A stretch of 5,070 bases of DNA, from NCBI GenBank assembly GCA_028692515.1, contig JAQUXG010000014.1:1-5070 (forward strand). Direction: 5' to 3'. Under the pieces are notes generated by a model. The model was not told the DNA's origin, made no database searches, and saw nothing but the letters and a program-made list of their open reading frames with translations. Shown one piece after another: positions 1 through 5,070 of the stretch (its first letter is position 1; each line of letters opens with the position of its first letter). The translations under genes were made by a program, and so were the position numbers. This DNA is from Kiritimatiellales bacterium (GTDB lineage Bacteria; Verrucomicrobiota; Kiritimatiellia; Kiritimatiellales; Tichowtungiaceae).

Positions 1-99
1 CCAGTCAGTGCCGAGATCCCGATCATTCCCTCGGACCCCGTACCCATCTCCCGCCGCATGGAAATCACCGCCGTTGTACACCAGATCCATTTCATCATT
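1..99 (-). pseudogene. Remnant of a second rfbC (dTDP-4-dehydrorhamnose 3,5-epimerase), internal fragment, runs off the left edge
   Basis: Reading the minus strand from 99 to 1 gives 33 codons without a stop. They align without gaps to residues 123-155 of the intact RfbC encoded at 1989-1432. By hand count about 71 of 96 bases and 20 of 31 residues (from residue 125) are identical, including the segments DLVY, DFHA, YG and ND. The partner sequence lies at 1525-1623. Several family-conserved positions have changed: the Trp of the GIRWND segment is Gly, the Pro two residues after that Asn is Arg, and the Lys after LVY is Asn. This looks like relaxed selection. The first 122 or so codons are missing: homology stops at about 97-99, exactly where the 59-bp repeats begin. 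Any C-terminal part lies outside the window. It could also be a piece of a divergent rfbC paralogue rather than a dead copy of this one; a truncated, non-functional fragment is the better reading. Confidence 0.8.
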
Positions 100-117
100 T
101 GACGTTCTCTGCGATCA

Positions 118-141
118 CTGCCCCGCAATAGCGGAGCCCAG
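118..141 (-). other. Second copy of the GC-rich hairpin (repeat unit 2)
   Basis: This is the same 24-base hairpin as at 177-200, unchanged in the second repeat unit, now lying in the 3' untranslated region between the ATPase stop and the rfbC remnant. Again there is no following T-run on the minus strand. Confidence 0.45.
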
Positions 142-173
142 CTCGCCAAAGGCTCGGTTGACGTTCTCTGCGA

Positions 174-1382
174 TCACTGCCCCGCAATAGCGGAGCCCAG
201 CTCGCCAAAGACTCGGTTCTTCTTTTCAACGAACAGTCCGTCGATCCCCACCCACGGGATCACTCTGGTTTGCTCCCGCGTTATGTCTTTTTCACCACCG
301 TATATAACGCTACGCGTTTTGAACCCGCCAAGACACCGATCCAGTGCATTCAATCCTTTGAAGTAGTCCGCCGATATCGTCATACCGGATTTAATTTCCC
401 ATGCATGTAAATTTCCGGCAGTCCCCGCCAGCAGATCCACTTCGTTTTCATTGCTGTCCCGACAGAACCAAAGTTGCTCCGGCAGTCCGGCATTATCGTG
501 TTGTTTATACGCCTCACTGACCGCAAAGGTCTCAAATAACGCACCACGCAAAGGATGCCCCTGCAGGTGCTCCGGCTTCTGAATTCCCAGAAGAAAACAG
601 GCCAGTCCTGTATCCAGGAAATAGAGCTTGGGGCTTTTGACCATCCGTTTGCTGACGTTGGCGTGCCATGGACGTAATAATTTGATGATTCCACTGGCCT
701 GCAAAACCGACAACCAGCTCTTCGCGGTGTTGTGCGTGACCCCGCATTCATTCCCAATGGACTGCATATTCAAGAGCTGCCCGGTTCGTCCCGCACACAG
801 CCGCAGAAAAACTTCAAACCGATCCAAATCGGTAACCGAAATAATCTGACGGACGTCCCGTTCGAGATATGTAGAAACATAGAACGACAGCGCTTCCGTC
901 GGGTTTAAATTCTGATCATGGATACGGGGATAAAATCCGGCATACAGCATTTGGTCTACCATGAGTCCGGCGGCCTTGGGATATAGCTCGCCAAATGAGA
1001 ACGGAAGAAGCCGTGCAACAGCCGTCCGCCCGGCAAGCGACTGAGAAACCTTCTCCATCATTTCAAACTGTCTCGATCCAGTCAGAATAAACTGCCCGGG
1101 CGTCCGGTTTTCATCGACTGCTGTTTGAATATAGGAAACCAGATTGGGCGCATGCTGGATTTCATCAAGGACAGCCCCTTTCGGGATCGCCGCAAGAAAC
1201 CCGCGTGGATCCTTTTTGGCAAACTCCCGATTATCCAGATCTTCTAATGACAAATAGGGCTTATTTGCAAACAATGACCGGCAAAGGGTGGTTTTCCCTG
1301 ACTGACGCGGCCCAGTCACGGTTACAACGGGGTACTGACCCGCCCATTGCACCAATTTAGGCTCTATGTGTCGCTTTATCAT
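174..1382 (-). CDS. AAA ATPase with C-terminal DUF4143 domain, function unknown
   Basis: The 402-residue product fits the AAA_14/DUF4143 family, cytosolic ATPases that are common and sporadically distributed in bacteria and archaea and mostly uncharacterised. Visible in order: a Walker A motif GPRQSGKTT at residues 24-32, a Walker B motif AVLDEIQ at about 70-76, a sensor-like ILTGSR at 99-104, the family signature YLERDVRQI at 172-180, a probable winged-helix stretch around 205-250, and the DUF4143 region with GALFETFAVSE at 280-290. Near the C terminus EVDLL (314-318) and EIKSG (329-333) resemble the D...ExK core of PD-(D/E)XK nuclease folds, as is usual here; cleavage activity is not established. 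I chose ATG 1382 because MIKRHIEP is the typical family N terminus. The upstream in-frame TTG at 1418 would put the start inside an AT-rich dyad. No clear ribosome binding site precedes either start. The last 14 residues come from the 59-bp repeat and extend past the expected family end. It lies 49 bp after rfbC on the same strand and may be co-transcribed. Confidence 0.88.
   Translation of the reverse strand: MIKRHIEPKLVQWAGQYPVVTVTGPRQSGKTTLCRSLFANKPYLSLEDLDNREFAKKDPRGFLAAIPKGAVLDEIQHAPNLVSYIQTAVDENRTPGQFILTGSRQFEMMEKVSQSLAGRTAVARLLPFSFGELYPKAAGLMVDQMLYAGFYPRIHDQNLNPTEALSFYVSTYLERDVRQIISVTDLDRFEVFLRLCAGRTGQLLNMQSIGNECGVTHNTAKSWLSVLQASGIIKLLRPWHANVSKRMVKSPKLYFLDTGLACFLLGIQKPEHLQGHPLRGALFETFAVSEAYKQHDNAGLPEQLWFCRDSNENEVDLLAGTAGNLHAWEIKSGMTISADYFKGLNALDRCLGGFKTRSVIYGGEKDITREQTRVIPWVGIDGLFVEKKNRVFGELGSAIAGQ
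177..200 (-). other. GC-rich hairpin at the stop codon of the ATPase gene (repeat unit 1)
   Basis: On the minus strand CTG-GG-CTCCGC-TATT-GCGGGG-CAG can fold into a nine-pair stem (one G:U pair) with a 2-nt bulge and a four-base loop. It ends directly before the TGA stop at 176-174. No U-rich run follows, so it is not a standard intrinsic terminator. It could slow ribosomes or protect the 3' end of the mRNA, but this is inference. Confidence 0.45.
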
Positions 1383-1403
1383 CGGAATTAAATTGCTTCT
1401 GTT

Positions 1404-1438
1404 TATGTAATATGTCAACTGTATTTACATTTTACATA
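1404..1438. repeat. AT-rich inverted repeat across the rfbC stop and the rfbC-ATPase gap
   Basis: Bases 1404-1418 and 1424-1438 are inverted copies with 13 of 15 positions matching and a 5-base centre. Each arm contains two TATGT/ACATA-type words, and 1424-1437 is also a perfect direct repeat of TTTACAT. The dyad covers the TAA stop of rfbC (1434-1432) and lies just upstream of the ATPase start. On the minus strand it includes TTGACA (1418-1413), a perfect -35 hexamer, but no good -10 at normal spacing. It could be an operator, an RNA hairpin between the two genes, or chance in AT-rich DNA. Confidence 0.5.
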
Positions 1439-1989
1439 GATAATCCCGGCATATGATTTGTCGGAACATCTTTCATCCGGGGTGCCTGAATATCCTTGCC
1501 GGCAAGAATTGCATCGGTCAACGGCCAGTCGATTCCAATGTCCGGGTCATTCCAGCGGATACCGTACTCATCTCCCGGCGCATGGAAATCACTGCACTTA
1601 TAGACTAAATCGGCTTCTTCGCCGAGCACGCAAAAGCCGTGCGCAAAACCTTTTGGAATGAACATCTGGTGATGGTTCTGATCAGACAGAAATTCACCGA
1701 CCCATTTCCCAAAGGTTGGAGATCCTTGGCGAATGTCCACGGCGACATCGAACACCTCTCCGCGAATGACGGAGACCAGTTTGTCTTGCGGATTCTTTAA
1801 CTGATAGTGCAGCCCGCGCAGCACCCCTTTGGCAGAGCGCGACCAGTTGTCCTGCACAAAGCGAACGTCAATGCCGGCATCACGATACTGTTCGTAATGA
1901 TAGGTCTGCATAAAAAACCCGCGCGCGTCCGGGAAAAAACGCGGCTTTACGAGTTTTACGTCGTCAATCTCTAAACGGATAACTTCCAT
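1432..1989 (-). CDS. rfbC: dTDP-4-dehydrorhamnose 3,5-epimerase
   Basis: RfbC (RmlC) converts dTDP-4-dehydro-6-deoxy-D-glucose to dTDP-4-dehydro-L-rhamnose by epimerising C3 and C5, the third step of dTDP-L-rhamnose synthesis in the cytosol. The 185-residue protein is of normal family length and is a cupin. It shows PRFFPDARGFF at 16-26, FVQDNWSRS at 44-52, GVLRGLHYQ at 55-63 with the catalytic His61, GEVFDVAVDIR at 77-87, IPKGFAHGF at 111-119 and LVYK at 128-131. Asp166 in the LAGKD segment sits at about the right distance to be the partner of the His-Asp pair. The start is taken as ATG 1989, which aligns with known RmlC proteins; a GTG at 2001 is in frame but adds only four residues. The ribosome binding site is weak (GTGGTG). 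It is separated from rfbA by an unusually long 182-bp gap, and an eroded copy of part of this gene lies at 1-99. Confidence 0.96.
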   Translation of the reverse strand: MEVIRLEIDDVKLVKPRFFPDARGFFMQTYHYEQYRDAGIDVRFVQDNWSRSAKGVLRGLHYQLKNPQDKLVSVIRGEVFDVAVDIRQGSPTFGKWVGEFLSDQNHHQMFIPKGFAHGFCVLGEEADLVYKCSDFHAPGDEYGIRWNDPDIGIDWPLTDAILAGKDIQAPRMKDVPTNHMPGLSM

Positions 1990-1998
1990 TTTTTTCAC

Positions 1999-2015
1999 CA
2001 CTAATTTTCACTAAT
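1999..2015 (+). repeat. Short direct repeat CACTAAT x2 with 10-bp period, just upstream of rfbC
   Basis: CACTAAT occurs at 1999-2005 and 2009-2015, separated by TTT. On the minus (coding) strand this reads ATTAGTG twice, ending ten bases before the rfbC ATG. The period matches the CAC-word array further up the same gap, so the two may be parts of one element. Confidence 0.5.
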
Positions 2016-2094
2016 AATGCATCTGTTTTTACAACCACTCCCGCTAGTCGTTCGAGCAAACTGCGGAGAAGGTCAGAGAGCACCGCCATATTGC

Positions 2095-2159
2095 CACAAA
2101 AAGCACGAGAATTCACAAAAAGAGTCTTTTCGCATTCGTGTCGATTTGTGTGATTCGTG
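2095..2159. repeat. Mirror-symmetric array of six CAC(A/G)A words in the rfbA-rfbC gap
   Basis: On the plus strand the words CACAAA, CACGAG and CACAAA start at 2095, 2104 and 2114. On the minus strand CACGAA, CACAAA and CACGAA start at 2159, 2150 and 2140. Both triplets have the same 9 and 10 spacing, so the array is symmetric about position 2127, although the bases between the words do not pair. It occupies the centre of a 182-bp gap (1990-2171) that has no credible gene: the longest reading frames there are unconnected to any family I know. I recall similarly worded CACGAA-rich text in intergenic regions of environmental bacteria, but cannot verify a family. Confidence 0.6.
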
Positions 2160-2171
2160 ATCAGGAACGTA

Positions 2172-3056
2172 TCAACCGTTCTTCTCCGCCAGCAGGCGGA
2201 GGAGATACTGCCCATACTGATTTTTAGAAAGTTCGTTGCCGAGTTTTTCAAGTTGCACAGAATCAATGAACCCTTTGCGCCAGGCGATTTCTTCCACACA
2301 GGCGATCTTCAGCCCCTGCCGGACTTCGATGGTCTCGACGTAATTACCGGCCTGTTGCAACGATTCGTGCGTCCCGGTATCCAGCCAGGCAAATCCACGG
2401 CCGAGAATTTCAACACTCAGCTCGCCCATTTCCAGATAGCGCTGGTTCAGGCAGGTGATCTCCAACTCACCGCGCGCCGACGGTTTCTGGTGTTTGACCA
2501 TATCGACCACCCGATTGTCGTAAAAATAGAGGCCGGGTACCGCGTATTTCGATTTCGGTTTGACCGGTTTTTCTTCAAGAGACAATACCTTTCCGGCGGC
2601 ATCAAATTCCACAACTCCGTAGCGCTCCGGATCAAGCACCGGATAGGCGAATACGGTTCCGCCGGTATTTCGCTCATCGGCGTTTTGCAGCATGCCGCTG
2701 AACCCGTTTCCGTAAAAAATGTTGTCGCCCAGCACCATGCAAACCGGATCATTCCCAATGAACTTTTCGCCGATCAGAAAGGCCTGCGCCAATCCTTCGG
2801 GCTTTGGCTGTTCGGCATAGGTAAATGAAAGACCCCACTGTTCACCGCCTCCCAGCAACTCACGGAACATCGGCAAGTCATGTGGCGTACTGATAATCAG
2901 AATTTCACGGATGCCCGCCAGCATGAGAACCGACAGGGGATAGTAGATCATCGGCTTGTCATAGACCGGAAGCAGCTGTTTGCTGACCACGCGGGTCAAC
3001 GGATGCAACCGTGTTCCTGATCCGCCAGCCAGTATAATACCTTTACGTTTGGTCAT
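2172..3056 (-). CDS. rfbA: Glucose-1-phosphate thymidylyltransferase
   Basis: RfbA (RmlA/RffH type) joins glucose-1-phosphate and dTTP to give dTDP-glucose and pyrophosphate, the entry step of the pathway. The 294-residue protein is full length. It has the nucleotidyltransferase signature GGSGTRLHP at 11-19 followed by [23 protein letters not shown] at 89-93, LGDN at 109-112 with metal-binding Asp111, [10 protein letters not shown] at 142-151, SLEEKP at 159-164, GELEIT at 196-201 and WLDTGTH at 224-230 with the second metal-binding Asp226. The sequence is closer to E. coli RffH than to RfbA in several stretches (for example EEIAWR and GQYLL). I use ATG 3056 because it lies behind GAGGAG and matches the family; the GTG at 3068 would put its start inside that ribosome binding site. 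It follows rfbB after 36 bp. Position 202 is Cys, where E. coli homologues have Asp or Ser, so this is not a lost catalytic residue. Confidence 0.97.
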   Translation of the reverse strand: MTKRKGIILAGGSGTRLHPLTRVVSKQLLPVYDKPMIYYPLSVLMLAGIREILIISTPHDLPMFRELLGGGEQWGLSFTYAEQPKPEGLAQAFLIGEKFIGNDPVCMVLGDNIFYGNGFSGMLQNADERNTGGTVFAYPVLDPERYGVVEFDAAGKVLSLEEKPVKPKSKYAVPGLYFYDNRVVDMVKHQKPSARGELEITCLNQRYLEMGELSVEILGRGFAWLDTGTHESLQQAGNYVETIEVRQGLKIACVEEIAWRKGFIDSVQLEKLGNELSKNQYGQYLLRLLAEKNG

Positions 3057-3060
3057 TTTT

Positions 3061-3066
3061 CTCCTC
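3061..3066 (-). promoter_or_regulatory. Ribosome binding site of rfbA, decides the start
   Basis: GAGGAG on the minus strand lies four bases before ATG 3056. It overlaps the first codons of the longer frame starting with GTG at 3068, which argues for the ATG as the true start. Confidence 0.75.
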
Positions 3067-3092
3067 ACTTTTTCCGGCGGACAAGAAATCGT

Positions 3093-4154
3093 TCAGTTCC
3101 GGTTGCCGTAATTCGTTTTGACCCAATTTTGATATTCACCGCTGCGAACGTGCTTAACCCATTCCGGATTGTCCAGATACCATTGAATGGTTTTACGCAG
3201 ACTGGTCGCAAACGTTTCTTCCGGCTCCCAGCTCAGCTCTTTCTGAATTTTCGAACAGTCGATGGCATAACGCCGGTCATGCCCGGGACGATCTTTAACG
3301 AAAGTAATCAGCTCGCGCCGCGAAGTATGCCCGGCCAGCGGCCCGACCATTTCATCAAGCAGATCACAAATCATTTCAACCACGCGCAGATTGGGCATTT
3401 CGCACCGTCCTCCGACGTTATACGTCTCTCCCCGCCCGCCTTTTTGCATGACAGTCCAGATGGCAACCGCATGATCGCGGACGTAAAGCCAATCGCGAAC
3501 CTGCATACCATCTCCATACACCGGCAAGGGTTTGCCTTCCTTTGCGTTGAGAAGTACCAACGGGATCAGTTTTTCCGGAAAGTGATACGGCCCGTAGTTG
3601 TTCGAGCAGTTGGACATTGTGGTCGGAAGCTTAAAGGTCTCGTGGTAGGCGCGCACCAGATGATCTGAACCCGCTTTCGATGCCGAATAGGGACTGTTGG
3701 GCTGATACGGTGTGTGTTCAGTAAAAGCTCCTGTTTCACCCAGGGAGCCAAACACCTCGTCCGTACTCACATGATGAAACAGCTCAAAACTTTCCAAACG
3801 GGCCCGCGCCGCTTCTAACAGGGTGTAGGTTCCAATCAGGTTTGTCTGGATAAACTCCCCCGGGGCAGTAATCGACCGATCCACATGTGACTCCGCGGCG
3901 AAGTGCGCAACGGCATCGATCCCGTATTCATTGAAAACACGGTCAATCTCTTTTGCATCGCAGATATCCACCTGTTCAAAAACATACCGGCCGGGAAACT
4001 GCTTTGCCACATCGTCCAAACTTTCGGGATTCCCGGCGTAGGTCAGTTTATCCACATTAATAATGCGTCCGGAGAACCCGGTTTCCGTTAAGACATAGCG
4101 GATAAAATTTCCGCCAATAAACCCGCATCCACCTGTTACCATTAAGTTTTTCAT
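3093..4154 (-). CDS. rfbB: dTDP-glucose 4,6-dehydratase
   Basis: RfbB (RmlB) is an NAD-dependent extended short-chain dehydrogenase/reductase that turns dTDP-glucose into dTDP-4-dehydro-6-deoxy-D-glucose, the second step. The 353 residues match the family length. The Rossmann glycine motif [11 protein letters not shown] is at 7-17, [10 protein letters not shown] at 33-42, [11 protein letters not shown] at 84-94, the catalytic Thr-Asp-Glu triad at 131-133 in HVSTDEVFG, the YSASK motif with Tyr156 and Lys160, and [17 protein letters not shown] at 182-198. [12 protein letters not shown] at 288-299 is the usual sugar-nucleotide contact region. ATG 4154 is secure: an in-frame TAA lies at 4160-4158, and GGAG stands six bases ahead. 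The gene starts 28 bp after the rfbD stop, consistent with an operon. Confidence 0.98.
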   Translation of the reverse strand: MKNLMVTGGCGFIGGNFIRYVLTETGFSGRIINVDKLTYAGNPESLDDVAKQFPGRYVFEQVDICDAKEIDRVFNEYGIDAVAHFAAESHVDRSITAPGEFIQTNLIGTYTLLEAARARLESFELFHHVSTDEVFGSLGETGAFTEHTPYQPNSPYSASKAGSDHLVRAYHETFKLPTTMSNCSNNYGPYHFPEKLIPLVLLNAKEGKPLPVYGDGMQVRDWLYVRDHAVAIWTVMQKGGRGETYNVGGRCEMPNLRVVEMICDLLDEMVGPLAGHTSRRELITFVKDRPGHDRRYAIDCSKIQKELSWEPEETFATSLRKTIQWYLDNPEWVKHVRSGEYQNWVKTNYGNRN

Positions 4155-4160
4155 CGTTTA

Positions 4161-4164
4161 CTCC
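4161..4164 (-). promoter_or_regulatory. Ribosome binding site of rfbB
   Basis: GGAG on the minus strand is followed by six bases and then ATG 4154. An in-frame stop between it and the start leaves no longer reading frame. Confidence 0.7.
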
Positions 4165-4182
4165 GTTGGATGTTGAAATCGT

Positions 4183-5058
4183 TCAAAGCATTAAAGACAT
4201 TTCGCTCAAAAGCTTTTCGCGGTTTTGATTCACAAAACGCGCCAGCTCATCTTTCCAATCGTTGAACTGATTGAAGCCCAGCTTTTTCAGCGCCGCGTTT
4301 TCAAGAATCGAATTCGCCGGCCGTTTTGCCGGCGTTGGATATTCGGCGGTGGTGCACGGTGCAATGCGGTGTGGCACATTCATAAGCTCCAGAAAACGGG
4401 AGGCCAGATCATACCAGCTGCAGTGTCCTTCAGAAGTTGTATGAAATACGCCGGTGGCTTTCGCCTCGATTACGGCGGCGGTCTGCCGCGCCAGTGTGTG
4501 CGACCAGGTCGGCGAGCCGTACTGATCGTTGACCACCCGGATTTCGCGCTCCGGATTCTGCATCGCCAGCCGAAGCATGGTTTTCAAAAAGTTTTTTCCG
4601 TTCGCTCCGTATAACCAGGCGGTTCGAAGAATCGCCGCCTGCGCGCCACTTGCCAGAATCGCCTGCTCGCCGGCCCGCTTGGATCTCCCGTATTCAGAAA
4701 CCGGAGAAGGAACATCCGTTTCGACACAGGATTCAAACAGAGGCTTGTCTCCGCTGAATACATAGTCGGTCGAAACATGCACCAGAAATGCACCGTTGGC
4801 CGCGGCCCATTCCGCGAGATGCTTTGGCCCATCGGCATTCACTTTCCAGCAGAGCGGATCGCTTTCGCAAGCATCTACCGCTGTATAGGCGGCACAATTC
4901 ACCATTACATTCGGATGCACCCGATCCAATGTTTCCAAACATTGGAAACGATCCGTAATGTCAATCTCCGGAAGATCAACGCCGACGGCCTCCGGCATCA
5001 CAGACATACAGTCCGTTCCAAGCTGCCCTTTGCATCCAATAATAAGAGTGTTATTCAT
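4183..5058 (-). CDS. rfbD: dTDP-4-dehydrorhamnose reductase
   Basis: RfbD (RmlD) performs the last step, the NAD(P)H-dependent reduction of dTDP-4-dehydro-L-rhamnose to dTDP-L-rhamnose. The 291-residue protein has a Rossmann motif GCKGQLG at 8-14, NCAAYTAVDACE at 54-65, HVSTDYVFSG at 94-103 with Thr97, the YGRSK motif with Tyr123 and Lys127, RTAWLYG at 145-151, and the C-terminal RPANS at 246-250 that is typical of RmlD. The catalytic Thr-Tyr spacing is two residues longer than in the Salmonella enzyme, a small loop difference. ATG 5058 is fixed by an in-frame TAA at 5067-5065. Only 12 bases lie upstream in the window and they show no ribosome binding site. It is the first rml gene seen here; whether other genes precede it in the operon is outside the window. 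A 20-base palindrome lies within the gene at 4926-4945. Confidence 0.97.
   Translation of the reverse strand: MNNTLIIGCKGQLGTDCMSVMPEAVGVDLPEIDITDRFQCLETLDRVHPNVMVNCAAYTAVDACESDPLCWKVNADGPKHLAEWAAANGAFLVHVSTDYVFSGDKPLFESCVETDVPSPVSEYGRSKRAGEQAILASGAQAAILRTAWLYGANGKNFLKTMLRLAMQNPEREIRVVNDQYGSPTWSHTLARQTAAVIEAKATGVFHTTSEGHCSWYDLASRFLELMNVPHRIAPCTTAEYPTPAKRPANSILENAALKKLGFNQFNDWKDELARFVNQNREKLLSEMSLML
4926..4949. repeat. Two overlapping palindromes inside rfbD
   Basis: CCAATGTTT-CC-AAACATTGG (4926-4945) has perfect 9-base arms around two bases. The overlapping GTTTCCA-AACAT-TGGAAAC (4931-4949) has perfect 7-base arms. They lie within codons 37-44 (RFQCLETL) and so are constrained by coding. They could form alternative hairpins near the 5' end of the mRNA, or be a chance feature. 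Confidence 0.4.
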
Positions 5059-5070
5059 ATTTTTTTACAC

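Larger units (their letters stand above)
101..218 (-). repeat. Tandem duplication of a 59-bp unit, spanning the 3' end of the ATPase gene
   Basis: Two units, 160-218 and 101-159, follow each other with no spacer and differ at one base (A at 211, G at 152), so 58 of 59 bases match. On the minus strand the right-hand unit begins exactly at an Asn codon of the ATPase gene. It supplies that protein's last 14 residues (NRVFGELGSAIAGQ) and its TGA stop, then 14 further bases. The left-hand unit lies after the stop and abuts the rfbC remnant. Because 59 is not a multiple of three, loss or gain of a unit would alter the reading frame of anything translated through it. The near-identity indicates a recent duplication or ongoing homogenisation. 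Whether the unit occurs elsewhere in the genome cannot be seen here. Confidence 0.95.

Noticed and set aside
8..190. A 60-codon plus-strand frame at the left edge
   Set aside because: It is antisense to the rfbC remnant and to the tandem repeats, and its translation is low-complexity Pro/Ser-rich text.
101..218. CRISPR-like array
   Set aside because: There are only two units, with no spacers between them; this is a plain tandem duplication.
985..995. AGCTCGCCAAA shared between the ATPase gene and the 59-bp repeat (140-150)
   Set aside because: This is an 11-base match only, both encoding FGEL in the same protein frame; there is no flanking similarity to suggest a third repeat unit.
1383..1418. 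TTG at 1418 as the ATPase start, and TTGACA 1418-1413 as a complete promoter
   Set aside because: The family N terminus matches ATG 1382. The best -10-like hexamer, TTTAAT, lies 20 bases after the -35, too far, and would leave almost no leader.
1964..2299. A 111-codon minus-strand frame across the rfbA-rfbC gap
   Set aside because: It overlaps the end of rfbA and the start of rfbC out of frame and has no recognisable domain; the gap is better read as non-coding repeats.
2451..2453. Cys202 in RfbA as loss of a catalytic Asp
   Set aside because: The position is Asp or Ser in E. coli homologues; the two metal-binding Asp residues (111 and 226) are both present.
2447..2758. Open frames overlapping rfbA and the other genes on both strands (for example 2157-2828 plus, 3129-3668 plus, 4225-4614 plus)
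   Set aside because: They lie over genes with clear family motifs, show no recognisable domains, and have compositions expected of shadow frames.
4315..4334. CGCCGG...CCGGCG inverted repeat within rfbD
   Set aside because: It has only six-base arms in GC-rich coding sequence over the conserved RPANS region; likely chance.

Overview
The window is an almost fully coding, single-strand (minus) stretch. It holds a complete four-gene dTDP-L-rhamnose pathway in transcription order rfbD, rfbB, rfbA, rfbC, followed directly by a gene for a DUF4143-type AAA ATPase. Beyond the ATPase, at the left edge, lie a 59-bp tandem duplication and a decayed piece of a second rfbC. The organism is a bacterium of roughly balanced base composition. 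The sequence alone does not fix the phylum. The RffH-like RfbA, the appended DUF4143 ATPase and the intergenic CACGAA/CACAAA text remind me of environmental PVC-group bacteria (Verrucomicrobiota, Kiritimatiellota), but this is a weak impression.

Layout, right to left (direction of transcription): rfbD (5058-4183), a 28-bp gap with a ribosome binding site, rfbB (4154-3093), a 36-bp gap with a ribosome binding site, rfbA (3056-2172), an unusually long 182-bp gap, rfbC (1989-1432), a 49-bp AT-rich gap containing a 15-nt-arm inverted repeat, the ATPase gene (1382-174), two tandem 59-bp units (218-101), and an in-frame but eroded rfbC fragment (99-1) that runs off the window.

RfbA makes dTDP-glucose, RfbB dehydrates it to the 4-keto-6-deoxy sugar, RfbC epimerises it at C3 and C5, and RfbD reduces it to dTDP-L-rhamnose. 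The product is the rhamnose donor for O-antigen, capsule or other cell-surface glycans. All four enzymes keep their recognisable catalytic residues and look functional. Nothing ties the ATPase to sugar metabolism except its position.

The parts that deserve attention are not the enzymes but the joints. The ATPase gene lies between an intact rfbC and a remnant of another rfbC. Its last 14 codons are exactly the start of the duplicated 59-bp unit. The rfbA-rfbC gap contains six short CAC-words in mirror-symmetric spacing. The rfbC-ATPase gap is a large AT-rich dyad. I do not see a convincing new multi-gene system; the evidence fits rearrangement at the end of an rml operon.
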